Shown: positions 8,275 to 17,128, counted from the first letter of the stretch. The stretch is 64,000 nt of DNA from Prauserella muralis (GCF_003202285.1 NZ_MASW01000006.1:310001-374000); one strand, 5' to 3'. Notes: generated from the sequence alone by a model not told the origin. A program made the numbers and translations.

Positions 8275-8457
8275 ATGGCGGGACGCAATCCCCTCCGCTG
8301 GCCCGGTGCCTGGGCCGACTGGTTCGAGATGCGTGGCGTCTACGTGCCCGGTGAGGACAACCGCGTCGTCGACCCGTGGCGGGACTGGGGCTGGCTGATT
8401 CTCGCCTGGCTGGCCTCGCTGGCGGTCTTCATCCTGCTGTTCGCCTACGCGGTCTGA
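8275..8457 (+). CDS. Small single-pass membrane protein of unknown function
   Basis: A 60-residue protein starting MAGRNPLRWPGAWADWFEMRG, with a tryptophan-rich cytoplasmic or interfacial N-terminus and one C-terminal hydrophobic helix (WLILAWLASLAVFILLFAYAV). GGGAGGAAG lies 6 bases before the ATG at 8275, a better start than the GTG at 8233. The small size and tail-anchored layout are common among actinobacterial envelope proteins, but I recognise no family. It is divergent from livK and followed after about 215 bases by a lipoprotein gene. Confidence 0.6.
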   Translation: MAGRNPLRWPGAWADWFEMRGVYVPGEDNRVVDPWRDWGWLILAWLASLAVFILLFAYAV

Positions 8458-8672
8458 CACCCGCCGCCCCGCGGAGACACCGCCGTGACGGCTGTCACTC
8501 GCGGTACGCCAACGATCACGGGCAGGACACGGCCGTACACCAGGTCCGACTCAACACCGCCGCGACGGTGGCAGCGTACGACGAGCGTCGCCAGAGTGGA
8601 TCGAGGCGGAGCTGTGCCGCCCTCGAATGGAGCAATTACCCACTGCGATCGGACTAGTGAGGAGCGGTGGCG

Positions 8673-9221
8673 GTGCGAAAGCCGAAGGCCGTCCTGGCCG
8701 CGTGTGCGCTCCTGGCGCTCACGGCGTGTGGCCCGACGGCCGCGGGTGAGGCACCCGCGTCCACGACGCCGGAGGAGTCCGCCAGGTCCGGGGTTGCGAC
8801 CTCCGCCAGGCCCGCGGCCACGGCAACGGCCGTCGTGAGGTTCGGCTCGGATCACCGGTTCCCTTCCGGCCTCGTCGTGGCGGTCTCCACGCCGAAGACG
8901 TTCCAGCCCAGCGACGCCGCCTACCCCAGGGCCGAGCGCGCGGCCGCGTTCGGCATCGCCATCTACAACGAGACCCAGCAGCCGTACCGGCTCTCCAGCT
9001 TCTCCGTCCGCGCGACGATCGACGAGCGGCAGGCCACCCAGGTCGTCGACGCGACCCAGGGCTACAACGGCATCGTCGACGCCGACCGCGACGTGCCGCC
9101 TGGCGGGATGGCGCGGCTGACCTTCGCGTTCGCGGTGCCCGCGGACGGCACCCCGCTTCGGCTCATCGTCCGGCCGGACAACACGGCACCGACGAGCGCC
9201 GTCTACAGCGGCTCCGTGTAG
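8673..9221 (+). CDS. Hypothetical lipoprotein with a DUF4352-like beta domain
   Basis: A 182-residue exported lipoprotein. Signal MRKPKAVLAACALLALTACG ends in a lipobox LTAC near residue 18; a Pro/Thr/Ala-rich linker (residues 20-55) follows, and then a globular domain of about 120 residues with alternating beta-like segments (GLVVAVSTPKTFQPSD, AFGIAIYNETQQPYRLSSFSV, GGMARLTFAFAVPADG). The pattern resembles the DUF4352 immunoglobulin-like fold of Gram-positive lipoproteins. GTG at 8673 is favoured because GAGGAG is 8 bases upstream; GTG at 8667 is too close to it. The 215 bases before it (8458-8672) hold no gene I can see. Confidence 0.65.
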   Translation: MRKPKAVLAACALLALTACGPTAAGEAPASTTPEESARSGVATSARPAATATAVVRFGSDHRFPSGLVVAVSTPKTFQPSDAAYPRAERAAAFGIAIYNETQQPYRLSSFSVRATIDERQATQVVDATQGYNGIVDADRDVPPGGMARLTFAFAVPADGTPLRLIVRPDNTAPTSAVYSGSV

Positions 9222-9323
9222 ACGCGAGCGGGCTGTCTCCACACCTCGCGGGACTGCGCCGCACGGTCCGGCGGGCCCGCCGCGCTCCGGCATGACGACC
9301 CACGGGGTGTCACCGTCCTCGTC

Positions 9324-9329
9324 TAGGCT
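9324..9329 (+). promoter_or_regulatory. TAGGCT -10 box, leaderless start of bcp
   Basis: TAGGCT ends 8 bases before the bcp ATG and there is no ribosome-binding sequence, the arrangement of leaderless actinobacterial mRNAs. No clear -35 is seen. Confidence 0.5.
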
Positions 9330-9337
9330 TGGCGGCC

Positions 9338-9814
9338 ATGAGCGAACAGCAGCGGCTTGCGCCCGGAGACCCCGCACCCGACTTCACCCTCGCCGACAGC
9401 GAGGGCAACAAGGTGTCCCTTTCCGACTTCCGAGGCCGCTCGGTCGTCGTGTACTTCTACCCGGCCGCGGGCACACCGGGCTGCACCAAGCAGGCCTGTG
9501 ACTTCAGGGACAACCTCGCCGAGCTGAACGACGCCGGCTACCAGGTGCTCGGCATCTCGCCCGACAAGCCGGAGAAGCTGGCCACGTTCGCCGAGCAGGA
9601 GCAGCTGACCTTCCCGCTGCTCGCCGACCCGGACAAGTCCGTGCTCACCGCCTGGGGTGCCTTCGGCGAGAAGAAGAACTACGGCCGCATCGTGCAGGGT
9701 GTCATCCGCTCGACGTTCGTCGTCGATCCGGACGGCAGGATCGCCAAGGCGATGTACAACGTCCGCGCCACCGGGCACGTGGCGAAGCTGCTCAAGGACC
9801 TCGACGTCGCCTGA
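9338..9814 (+). CDS. bcp: Thiol peroxidase Bcp (peroxiredoxin Q)
   Basis: A 158-residue cytoplasmic peroxiredoxin of the Bcp/PrxQ group that reduces hydrogen peroxide and organic hydroperoxides with electrons from thioredoxin. The thioredoxin fold is complete; the peroxidatic cysteine is Cys49 in GTPGCTKQAC and the resolving cysteine is Cys54, five residues later, as in atypical 2-Cys members. FRGRSVVVYFYP and GISPDKPEKLATFAEQ are standard landmarks. ATG at 9338 gives MSEQQRLAPGD, the usual start; it appears leaderless. A large NACHT-LRR gene begins only 24 bases after its stop on the same strand, so the two may share a transcript. Confidence 0.95.
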   Translation: MSEQQRLAPGDPAPDFTLADSEGNKVSLSDFRGRSVVVYFYPAAGTPGCTKQACDFRDNLAELNDAGYQVLGISPDKPEKLATFAEQEQLTFPLLADPDKSVLTAWGAFGEKKNYGRIVQGVIRSTFVVDPDGRIAKAMYNVRATGHVAKLLKDLDVA

Positions 9815-9838
9815 CACCGGGAGGCATCGATCACTGGG

Positions 9839-12800
9839 GTGGAGGCCGCCGCGCTGAGGCTGGGCGGGGCGGTGGCCTCGCACGCGGCGCGGTCGTGGTT
9901 GCAGCGGCGACGCGACCGGTTCAACCGCTCGGCGACCCTCGGCGAGCTCGCCGAGGCGGAGCTGGGCAGCCCGCTGCAGCGGCGGAAACTCGACAACCTG
10001 GTGGAGCGCATCGGCCACCAGGTCACCGAGCAACTGGAGCCCGTGATCGCCGAGCGGTTCGCGGCGTTGCCGGACAACGAGGCGACCGCCGCGGTGCTGG
10101 CCGTCGTCGACACGCTCGCCGATGCCGACCTGTCGGACGAGGCCCTGCTCGCCGCCGACGCCGACCCGGAGGTGCTCGCCCGGCGGCTGCGCGAGCAGTT
10201 CCCCCTGCGCCCCGCCTCCGCTGCCCTGGCCGAAGCGTCCTGGCCCCTGTTCGAGCTGGCACTCGACCTGGCTTGCCGCCACCTCGTGCAGGTGGTGCGA
10301 CACCTGCCGTCCTTCGCGCCGCGGGCGCTGGCCGAGGCGCTCGGCAGGCTCAGCCGTCAGACCGAGCAGCTGGACGAGCTGCTGTCCCGCGTGCCCACGA
10401 CGAGTCTCTACGCCCCCGAAGGCACCGATCACGACGCCGAGTTCCGCGCCGAGTACCTGCGGCTGCTGGCGGCGACACTGGACCGGCTGAAGCTGGTGGG
10501 CCTGCCGGCCGACGAGCAACCGCGGCTCGCGCTGACGGTCACCTACCTGAGCCTGAGCGTCTCCACCGGGGCGGGGACCGGCTCCCGGCCCCGCCAGGAC
10601 GAATGGTTCGAGCAGCTGGCCGAGCAGGGCCGGGCCGAGGGCGTGCCCGTGGAGAGCGCGCTGGGCGGCGCCGACCGGATCCTGCTGCGCGGCGATGCCG
10701 GCTCGGGCAAGACGACCCTGCTGAACTGGCTGGCCGTCACCGCCGCTCGCCGCGGTTTCTCCGGGGCGCTGGCCGGATGGAACGGAAGTGTTCCCTTCCC
10801 CATCCGGCTGCGCGGCCTCGCCGAGGGACCACTGCCCGGCCCCGAGGACTTCGTGGCACACGCGGCGAAGCCACTCGCCGGAGCGATGCCGCGCGGCTGG
10901 GCGCACCGGGTCCTCACGAGCGGCCGGGCGCTGGTGCTCGTGGACGGTGTCGACGAGGTGCCCGCCGCACGCCGCAGAGACGTCAAGGCCTGGCTGCGGG
11001 AGCTGGTCACCGCGTTCCCGGAGACGCGGGTGGTGGTCACCGCCCGCACCGCGGCGGCCGATCACGGCTGGCTCGCCGAGGAGCGGTTCACCACCGCCAC
11101 GCTGGAACCCCTGAGTCCGAGCGGGGTGCTGGCGTTCGTGGCGCGCTGGCACGAGGCGGCGGCCGCGGGCGGTGCCACCGGCACGGACGCCGCCGAGCGG
11201 CGGCTGCGCGGCCAGCTGGAACGGCCGCACCTGCGCGAACTCGCGGCGAGCCCGCTGTTGTGCGCGCTGCTCAGCGCGCTGAACCTCGCCCACCATTCCG
11301 AACTGCCGCGCAACCGGATGGACCTCTACGCCAGGGCGCTCACCATGTTGCTGCACCTGCGCGACGCCGAACGGGGCATCACAGGACCACTCGCCGACCC
11401 CGAGAAACGGGTCCTGCTGCGCGACCTCGCCTGGCGGCTCACGCTCGCCAACCGGATCGAGCTCACCAGGGACGACGCCCTCGGCCACGTGGAGCGCAAG
11501 CTGCCCGCGATGCCCACCGTGGACGCCGAGCCGGACACCGTGCTCGACCACCTGCTGGAACGCAGCGGCGTGCTGAGGGAGCCGGTGCCGGGCAGGGTCG
11601 ACTTCGTGCACCGCACCTTCCAGGAGTACCTGGCCGCCGACGAAGCCGTTCAGCAGCACCACGTCGGCACGCTGGTGGCCCACGCTCACCTCGACACGTG
11701 GTGGGACACGGTCGTCATGGCGTGCGGGCACGCGACGGCACGGCAGGCCGGTGAGCTGCTGACGGGCCTGCTCGACCGGGCCGACGAGGAACGCAGGCAC
11801 GCACGCAGGCTCCGGCTCGTGGCGGCGGCGTGCCTGGAGACCGTGCGCGACCTCGACCCGGAGGTCCATGCCCGGATCGACGCGGTGATCGCCCGGCATC
11901 TCGTGCCGCCGAGAAGCCTGCGCGAGACGGCCTCACTCGCCGGGGTGGGCCACCGCATCCTGCGCTACCTGCCCGAGGACGTGCGCGACCTGTCGCAGGC
12001 GCGAGCCGCCGCGTGCGCGCGCACCGCCGCGCTCACCGGTGCGGCCGAGGCGCTGCCGTTGCTGGCCCGCTATGCCCGCGACCGGCGCACGGAGGTGCAG
12101 GCCGAGGTGATCGAGGGGTGGCAGTACTTCGACCCGGAACGCTACGCCGACGCGGTGCTCGCCGATGCACCGCTGATCAGTGGAACGGTCTACGTCCGGT
12201 CCCGGCGTTGCGCGCGCCACACCTCGCGGCTGAGGCACCTCCAACGGTCGGCGCTGCTCCTCTACGACGAGCAGATCGAGGATCTCCGGACTCTCGACGG
12301 CACGCCGCACCTGGTCTTCCTCGACGCGTCGTGCGCCGCGACGCAGGTCGACGTCGCGCCGCTGGCACGCCACGCCACGCTGTCGCACGTCGGGCTCAAC
12401 GGGGCCGAACGGTTCACCGGCCTCGACGCACTGCGGGAGCTGGGCGGGCTGCAGACCCTGCGCCTGCGGCCGCTGTCGCCGTGGCGCGATGTCGGCTTTC
12501 TCCGGGCCCTGCGAACACTGCGGTTCGTGACCCTCGAAAGGACCGCGCAGCTACCCGAGCTGAACGCGCTCGCCGACCTGCCCGACCTGGGCCGGATCGC
12601 GCTCTACGACTACAGCGGGCGGGCGCTCGCGAACACCACCTCGCTGCCGGACGTCACCCGCGTCTCCCTCCAGCACCCTGCGGACGAGCAGGGCCTGACG
12701 GCGGCGCTGAGCACGTTCCCGAACGTGGCGGACGCGAACCTGGGCTTCTTCTCCGACCCCGACCTCTCGCTGCTCGCGGAGTGGCCGGTCGAGGATCTGC

Positions 12801-13003
12801 TGCTGCGCCACAGCCGGATCACCGACCTGCGCCCGCTCGCCCGGCTGCCGAGGCTGCGCAAGCTGTTCCTGTCCCGCGTCGCGGGCGATCCGGACCTCAG
12901 CCCGCTCGCTGACCTGCACCTGGACCTGCGCATCTCCCGCGGCGACCGCTACCCCGGCCTCGACCGGCTCGGTCCCGGCGTCACGGTCCGCTACGTGGAC
13001 TGA
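9839..13003 (+). CDS. NACHT-domain STAND NTPase with C-terminal leucine-rich repeats
   Basis: A 1054-residue signal-transduction NTPase. Residues 1 to about 270 are an all-helical N-terminal region without recognisable catalytic motif. The NACHT NTPase follows: Walker A GDAGSGKT at 285-292, Walker B with acidic residues LVLVDGVDE at 365-373, sensor-like VVVTART near 400, and winged-helix-type FVHRTFQEYLAADE near 590-603. Residues about 690-790 look like HEAT-type helical repeats, and about 815-1050 are irregular leucine-rich repeats (LRELGGLQTLRL, LARLPRLRKLFL). Bacterial NACHT proteins of this layout include anti-phage sensors, so a defence role is plausible but inferred. GTG at 9839 lacks a well-spaced ribosome-binding site (GGGAGG is 13 bases or more away), consistent with coupling to bcp. 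Its stop overlaps the convergent rdgB stop by 13 bases. Confidence 0.88.
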   Translation: MEAAALRLGGAVASHAARSWLQRRRDRFNRSATLGELAEAELGSPLQRRKLDNLVERIGHQVTEQLEPVIAERFAALPDNEATAAVLAVVDTLADADLSDEALLAADADPEVLARRLREQFPLRPASAALAEASWPLFELALDLACRHLVQVVRHLPSFAPRALAEALGRLSRQTEQLDELLSRVPTTSLYAPEGTDHDAEFRAEYLRLLAATLDRLKLVGLPADEQPRLALTVTYLSLSVSTGAGTGSRPRQDEWFEQLAEQGRAEGVPVESALGGADRILLRGDAGSGKTTLLNWLAVTAARRGFSGALAGWNGSVPFPIRLRGLAEGPLPGPEDFVAHAAKPLAGAMPRGWAHRVLTSGRALVLVDGVDEVPAARRRDVKAWLRELVTAFPETRVVVTARTAAADHGWLAEERFTTATLEPLSPSGVLAFVARWHEAAAAGGATGTDAAERRLRGQLERPHLRELAASPLLCALLSALNLAHHSELPRNRMDLYARALTMLLHLRDAERGITGPLADPEKRVLLRDLAWRLTLANRIELTRDDALGHVERKLPAMPTVDAEPDTVLDHLLERSGVLREPVPGRVDFVHRTFQEYLAADEAVQQHHVGTLVAHAHLDTWWDTVVMACGHATARQAGELLTGLLDRADEERRHARRLRLVAAACLETVRDLDPEVHARIDAVIARHLVPPRSLRETASLAGVGHRILRYLPEDVRDLSQARAAACARTAALTGAAEALPLLARYARDRRTEVQAEVIEGWQYFDPERYADAVLADAPLISGTVYVRSRRCARHTSRLRHLQRSALLLYDEQIEDLRTLDGTPHLVFLDASCAATQVDVAPLARHATLSHVGLNGAERFTGLDALRELGGLQTLRLRPLSPWRDVGFLRALRTLRFVTLERTAQLPELNALADLPDLGRIALYDYSGRALANTTSLPDVTRVSLQHPADEQGLTAALSTFPNVADANLGFFSDPDLSLLAEWPVEDLLLRHSRITDLRPLARLPRLRKLFLSRVAGDPDLSPLADLHLDLRISRGDRYPGLDRLGPGVTVRYVD

Positions 13004-13611
13004 GCCTCCGCCAGCTCACGCAGGTGCGGCAGCAGCGCACGCAGGGCGCGGCCCCTGTGCGACACGGAGTCCTTTTCGGATGGCGCCAGCTCGGCCGAGG
13101 TCCGGGTCTCTCCCTCGGGCACGAAGATCGGATCATAACCGAAGCCGTTGGTCCCTCTCGGCTCGCGGACGAGCGTGCCCCGCCATTCGCCGCGCACCAC
13201 GATCTCGCGGACACCGGGCACCACGAGTGCCGCCGCGCACACGAAGGCCGCGCCGCGCCGCTCGTCGGGCACGTCCTTCAATTGCCCGAGCAGGAGATGC
13301 AGGTTGGCCGTGTCGTCGCCGTGGGCACCGGCCCAGCGCGCCGACAGCACGCCCGGCATGCCGTTCAGGGCGGCCACCGCCAGCCCCGAGTCGTCGGCGA
13401 CGGCGGGCAGCCCGGTGGCCCTGGCCGCGTCATGTGCCTTGGCGAGCGCGTTCTCCTCGAACGTCGCCCCGGTCTCCGGAGCCTCCGGGAACTCCTCCAC
13501 ATCGGACAGCCCGAGCACCTCGATCGAGCCGAGCCCGCGCTTGAGCACGATCCGCCGCAGCTCCTCGAGCTTCTTGGCGTTGCGGGTGGCGAGCAGGACG
13601 CGCGTGGTCAC
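12991..13611 (-). CDS. rdgB: XTP/dITP diphosphatase (RdgB/HAM1 family)
   Basis: A 206-residue nucleotide-pool sanitising enzyme that hydrolyses dITP, XTP and ITP to monophosphates, preventing incorporation of deaminated purines. The substrate-binding N-terminus [16 protein letters not shown] is at residues 6-21, the [25 protein letters not shown] segment near 54-78 holds the catalytic acidic residues, and SHRGRAL near 190 is the conserved C-terminal base-recognition motif. Its GTG start overlaps the rph stop by 4 bases, so the two are translationally coupled, as in mycobacteria (Rv1340-Rv1341). It converges on the NACHT gene with 13 bases of overlap. Confidence 0.95.
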   Translation of the reverse strand: MTTRVLLATRNAKKLEELRRIVLKRGLGSIEVLGLSDVEEFPEAPETGATFEENALAKAHDAARATGLPAVADDSGLAVAALNGMPGVLSARWAGAHGDDTANLHLLLGQLKDVPDERRGAAFVCAAALVVPGVREIVVRGEWRGTLVREPRGTNGFGYDPIFVPEGETRTSAELAPSEKDSVSHRGRALRALLPHLRELAEAQST

Positions 13612-14387
13612 CTGGCGCCCTTCGACTTCTTGTCGGGTGCGGGCTCGGGCAGCTCACCGGGATAGGGCTGGGCGAGGGCCTCGGCCTGCTTGCGGGCCAG
13701 CTCGGCGCAGCCCGCGAGCGCCAGGTCGAGCATCTTGTCCAGGGTGGACCGGGTGAAGGTGGCGCCCTCGCCCGTGCCCTGCACCTCGATGAGGGTGCCA
13801 ACGTCGGTGGCGACCACGTTCATGTCGACCTCGGCGCGGGAGTCCTCCGCGTAGGGCAGGTCGAGGCGCACGCGGCCGTCCACCACGCCGACGCTGACCG
13901 CCGACACCGCCGCCGACAGCGGTTTCGGGTCGGCCAGCTTGCCCGCCGCGCCGAGCCAGGTGATGGCATCGGCGAGTGCCACGTAGGCGCCGGTGATCGC
14001 GGCCGTGCGCGTGCCGCCGTCGGCCTGGATGACGTCACAGTCGATCATGATCGTGTTCTCGCCGAGCGCGGCCAGGTCGATGCAGGAGCGCAGCGAGCGG
14101 CCGATGAGCCTGCTGATCTCGTGCGTGCGCCCTCCGACGCGGCCCTTGATCGACTCGCGGTCGCCGCGCGTGTGCGTGGCCGAGGGCAGCATCGCGTACT
14201 CGGCGGTCACCCAGCCGAGCCCGGATCCGGCCCGCCAGCGGGGCACCCCCTCGGTGACGCTGGCGGCGCAGAGCACCCTCGTGTCGCCGAACTCGATGAG
14301 CACGGAACCCGCTGGCCACTGCTGGAAACCGCGGGTGATGCGCACCTCGCGGAGCTGGTCGTCGTTCCTGCCGTCTTTTCGCACCAC
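13608..14387 (-). CDS. rph: Ribonuclease PH
   Basis: A 259-residue phosphorolytic 3'-5' exoribonuclease that trims tRNA 3' ends. The start [21 protein letters not shown] is the classical RNase PH opening, followed by [43 protein letters not shown] and [23 protein letters not shown]. The C-terminus is about 15 residues longer than E. coli Rph and charged ([10 protein letters not shown]). GTG at 14387 is preceded by a TAGGCT box 7 bases away, so translation probably starts on a leaderless mRNA. Couples into rdgB. Confidence 0.95.
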   Translation of the reverse strand: MVRKDGRNDDQLREVRITRGFQQWPAGSVLIEFGDTRVLCAASVTEGVPRWRAGSGLGWVTAEYAMLPSATHTRGDRESIKGRVGGRTHEISRLIGRSLRSCIDLAALGENTIMIDCDVIQADGGTRTAAITGAYVALADAITWLGAAGKLADPKPLSAAVSAVSVGVVDGRVRLDLPYAEDSRAEVDMNVVATDVGTLIEVQGTGEGATFTRSTLDKMLDLALAGCAELARKQAEALAQPYPGELPEPAPDKKSKGAR

Positions 14388-14394
14388 GGGCCAG

Positions 14395-14400
14395 AGCCTA
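14395..14400 (-). promoter_or_regulatory. TAGGCT -10 box, leaderless start of rph
   Basis: On the minus strand TAGGCT ends 7 bases before the rph GTG. It gives rph-rdgB its own promoter now that an opposite-strand gene separates them from the murI block. Confidence 0.5.
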
Positions 14401-14445
14401 GTGAACGGCCACGCGGGCTCCCGAGGTGACCTATTTCAACGTCTG

Positions 14446-14473
14446 TTGACATTCTGGCCGGGCGGAGCATAAT
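14446..14473 (+). promoter_or_regulatory. Strong sigma-70-type promoter of the flippase-like membrane protein
   Basis: A perfect -35 TTGACA (14446-14451) and -10 CATAAT (14468-14473) with a 16-base spacer, ending 30 bases before the ATG at 14504. This is the closest match to the vegetative consensus in the window. Confidence 0.7.
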
Positions 14474-14503
14474 TCATCTCAGGTTGAAAAAGGGGGTGGC
14501 GTC

Positions 14504-15682
14504 ATGACCGCCAGCACCCGGCCGCGCCGCCGGCTGGCCCAGCTGCTGGGTGCGCTGGCCGTGCTGGCGGTCATGGCGTGGACGCTGCGGGACCGCGTTC
14601 CCGCCGCAGGCCAGGTGCTCGACGCGCTCCGCAACGCCGACACCGGCTGGCTGCTCGCCGCCGCGGCGGCCGAGTTCGTCTCCCTGGCGCTCTTCGCCCG
14701 CCAGCAGCGCAGGCTGCTGGTCGCGTTCGGCGTCACCATGACCCGGCGCCGCGTGCTCGCCCTGTCCTACAGCCGCTCCGCCCTCTCCATCAGCCTGCCC
14801 GCGGGCTCGGCCGTCTCGGCGGCCTACGCCTTCCGCGAGTTCCGGGCCGGTGGCGCCGACCGCGCCGCCGCCACCGCCGTCATGGTGCTCTCCGGGCTGC
14901 TCTCCGCCGCCGGGCTGGTCCTGCTCTATCTCAGCGGCCTGCTCACCGGTGGGGCGCTGAGCCTGGCCCGGTCCTGGGACACCCACCCCGCGCTGACGGG
15001 CCTCGGGGTGCTCGCCGTCGCGGCCGCCGTCGGCTGGGTCGCCTACGCACTGGCCGCGGCCCACCACCCGGCGCGCGTCTCGAACGCCCGGCGTGGCCCC
15101 CGCGGACCGGCCCGGATGCCGTGGCTGGGCTTCGCGCTGCGGCCCCTCACCGAGGCCGTCGCCACGTCGCGCGCGGTGCCGGCCCGGCACTGGCTGCCCG
15201 CGCTGGCCGCCGCGACGGGCAACTGGCTCACCGACATGCTGTGCCTGCTCGCCGCCGCCGCGGCCTTCGACATCGGTCTCGGCGCTGTCGAGCTCGCCAC
15301 GATCTATGTCGGTGTGCAACTCGCCCGCCAGATTCCGCTCACGCCCGGCGGGATCGGCGTCATCGAGGTCGCCCTGCTCACCGGGTTCGTGTCGGCGGGG
15401 GCCGCCGAGTCTCCCGCGGCCGCGGCGGTGCTGGCCTACCGGCTGCTCTCGTGCTGGCTCATCATCCCGATCGGTCTGCTGGCGTGGCTGGTGCTGCGCC
15501 TGGGACGCGGCGCCTCACACGTCGTAGCCGGCCCCCTGCTCGACGAGGTCCACGGGGCCGGAGAAGGCGGCCCTGGCCTCGGCGAGGATCTTCGCCGGGT
15601 CGGACCACGGCGCGACGTGGGTGAGCAGCAGCCTGCCGACGCCCGCGCGGGCGGCCAGCTCTCCGGCCTGCCTGCCGGATAG
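14504..15682 (+). CDS. UPF0104/LPTM flippase-like integral membrane protein with antisense tail
   Basis: A 392-residue polytopic membrane protein of the lysylphosphatidylglycerol-synthase transmembrane family (UPF0104), a group linked to lipid or glycolipid translocation. About eight hydrophobic helices span residues 15-330, with the family features SRSALSISLPAGSAVSAAYAF near 90 and QIPLTPGGIGVIEVALLTGF near 280. GGGGG sits upstream of the ATG and a near-consensus promoter precedes it. The last roughly 55 residues, after LRLGRGAS, are hydrophilic and lie antisense to the end of the convergent MBL gene; they do not resemble the family and probably exist because no stop occurs in this frame. 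A small frameshift near 15510 is an alternative explanation. The gene is inserted, in opposite orientation, within a block that is continuous in mycobacteria. Confidence 0.85.
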   Translation: MTASTRPRRRLAQLLGALAVLAVMAWTLRDRVPAAGQVLDALRNADTGWLLAAAAAEFVSLALFARQQRRLLVAFGVTMTRRRVLALSYSRSALSISLPAGSAVSAAYAFREFRAGGADRAAATAVMVLSGLLSAAGLVLLYLSGLLTGGALSLARSWDTHPALTGLGVLAVAAAVGWVAYALAAAHHPARVSNARRGPRGPARMPWLGFALRPLTEAVATSRAVPARHWLPALAAATGNWLTDMLCLLAAAAAFDIGLGAVELATIYVGVQLARQIPLTPGGIGVIEVALLTGFVSAGAAESPAAAAVLAYRLLSCWLIIPIGLLAWLVLRLGRGASHVVAGPLLDEVHGAGEGGPGLGEDLRRVGPRRDVGEQQPADARAGGQLSGLPAG

Positions 15683-16294
15683 GTGCACGCCTCCGGGGCG
15701 GTCCGGCGCGTCGGTCCACGACGCCTCCGCCAGCAGCACGTCCGCTCCCCCGGCCAGCTCGTCCAGCGCCGCGCACGGCCCCGTGTCGCCGGTGTAGGCG
15801 AGTGTGCGGCCACTGTTGCTCACGCGCACGCCGAAGGCCTCGGTCGGGTGGTCGACGGGCACGGCGCCGATGTCGAACGGGCCGACGCGCACCGGCCTTG
15901 CCGACAGCGGGTGGAAGTCGTAGACGTCGGTGAGGTCGGTGGCCAGCCGCTCGGCCTCGTGCGGTGCGTAGGCGTTGGCGAGCCGCGCGGCCGCCTCCTC
16001 GGGCGCGTACACGCCGAGCCGCCGCTGTCGCGGGTCGTAAGGCGGGTCCGGGTGGTAGCGGCGCAGCACGGTGAGCGCGCTGAAGTCGGCACAGTGGTCG
16101 GGATGCAGGTGGGACAGCACGAGCGCGCCGAGCCGGAACGGGTCGCACAGGGCCTGCAGCTGCGCGAACGTACCGTTGCCGAGGTCGATGCCGAGCAGGA
16201 AGCCGTCGGCTTCGACAAGGTAACCGGACGCCGCCGCGCCCGGTCCGGGAATGCTGCCGGAACAACCGAGGATCGTCAGTCGCACGGTCGCCAC
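15515..16294 (-). CDS. MBL-fold cyclic nucleotide phosphodiesterase-like hydrolase (Rv1339 homologue)
   Basis: A 259-residue metallo-beta-lactamase-fold protein. The metal-binding HxHxDH motif is SHLHPDHCADF (His61, His63, Asp65, His66); further ligands are His in PVDHPTEAFGVR, Asp in YTGDTGPC and the C-terminal LLTHVAPW. The opening LTILGCSGSIPGPGAAASGYLV matches the Rv1339 group, an atypical class II cAMP phosphodiesterase in mycobacteria, and the gene sits directly after murI as there. The cyclic-nucleotide role is inferred from that homologue. GTG at 16294 is 30 bases after murI. Confidence 0.88.
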   Translation of the reverse strand: MATVRLTILGCSGSIPGPGAAASGYLVEADGFLLGIDLGNGTFAQLQALCDPFRLGALVLSHLHPDHCADFSALTVLRRYHPDPPYDPRQRRLGVYAPEEAAARLANAYAPHEAERLATDLTDVYDFHPLSARPVRVGPFDIGAVPVDHPTEAFGVRVSNSGRTLAYTGDTGPCAALDELAGGADVLLAEASWTDAPDRPGGVHLSGRQAGELAARAGVGRLLLTHVAPWSDPAKILAEARAAFSGPVDLVEQGAGYDV

Positions 16295-16324
16295 CCTGCC
16301 ATGAGCGCCCCGGATTCGCCCGGG

Positions 16325-17128
16325 CTACGTGTGCGCCGGCACTCCGGGTGCGAAACCCAGGAACCGCTGCGCGAGCCGCGCGAAGCGCTCCGGGGAGCCG
16401 GTGCTGACGAACCGGTGCGCGGGCTGCTCCCGCCGCCCGGCGAGCAGGTCGCGCTCGGTGAGCACGCGCACGACCTCCTTCGCGCACTCCTCCGCGCTGG
16501 ACACCAGGGTCACCTCCGGCCCCATCACGATCTGGAGCACGCCGGTGAGCAGCGGGTAGTGCGTGCAGCCGAGGATCAGCGTGTCCACGTCGCTGCGGGC
16601 CAGCGGCTCCAGGTAGCCCTGGGCGAGGCCGAGCACCTGCCGCCCCGAGGTGACGCCACGCTCGACGAAGTCGACGAACCGGGGGCAGGCCACCGAGGTG
16701 AGCCGGATGTCGGCGGCGGCAGCGAACGCGTCGTCGTAGGCGCGGGAGCGGACCGTGCCCTCCGTGCCGATCAGGCCGATGCGTCCCGTGTGCGTCGCGG
16801 CGGCGGCCCTGCGCACCGCGGGCAGCACCACCTCCACCACCGGGATGTCGTAGCGCTCGCGTGCGTCGCGCAGGCATGCCGACGACGCGGTGTTGCAGGC
16901 GATGACGAGCGCCTTGACCCCGTCGGCCACCAGCCGGTCCAGCGCGTCGAGCGCCAGTTCGCGCACGCGGGCGATGGGCAGCGGGCCGTAGGGGGCGTTG
17001 CGGGTGTCGCCGACGTAGTGCAGTTCCTCGCCGGGAAGCTGGTCGACGATGGCGCGGGCGACCGTCAGCCCGCCGACGCCGGAGTCGAAGATCCCGATCG
17101 GGGCGTCGGCCGGAACGCTGCGAGTCAC
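16325..17128 (-). CDS. murI: Glutamate racemase
   Basis: A 267-residue cofactor-independent racemase making D-glutamate for peptidoglycan. The two catalytic cysteines are Cys78 in ACNTASSA and Cys187 in LGCTHYPLL; the substrate loop is [15 protein letters not shown] (Asp15). Length and motifs are normal. Its GTG overlaps the rhomboid stop by 4 bases. A TAATCT box lies 6 bases before the GTG, inside the end of the rhomboid gene, so an extra internal leaderless start is possible. Confidence 0.96.
   Translation of the reverse strand: MTRSVPADAPIGIFDSGVGGLTVARAIVDQLPGEELHYVGDTRNAPYGPLPIARVRELALDALDRLVADGVKALVIACNTASSACLRDARERYDIPVVEVVLPAVRRAAAATHTGRIGLIGTEGTVRSRAYDDAFAAAADIRLTSVACPRFVDFVERGVTSGRQVLGLAQGYLEPLARSDVDTLILGCTHYPLLTGVLQIVMGPEVTLVSSAEECAKEVVRVLTERDLLAGRREQPAHRFVSTGSPERFARLAQRFLGFAPGVPAHT

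Noticed and set aside
9323-11899. 858-residue open frame antisense to the NACHT gene
   Set aside because: High GC removes stops from the frame whose third positions mirror the real gene; the product is His/Gly/Arg/Val-rich with no family features, while the sense strand has a full NACHT domain.
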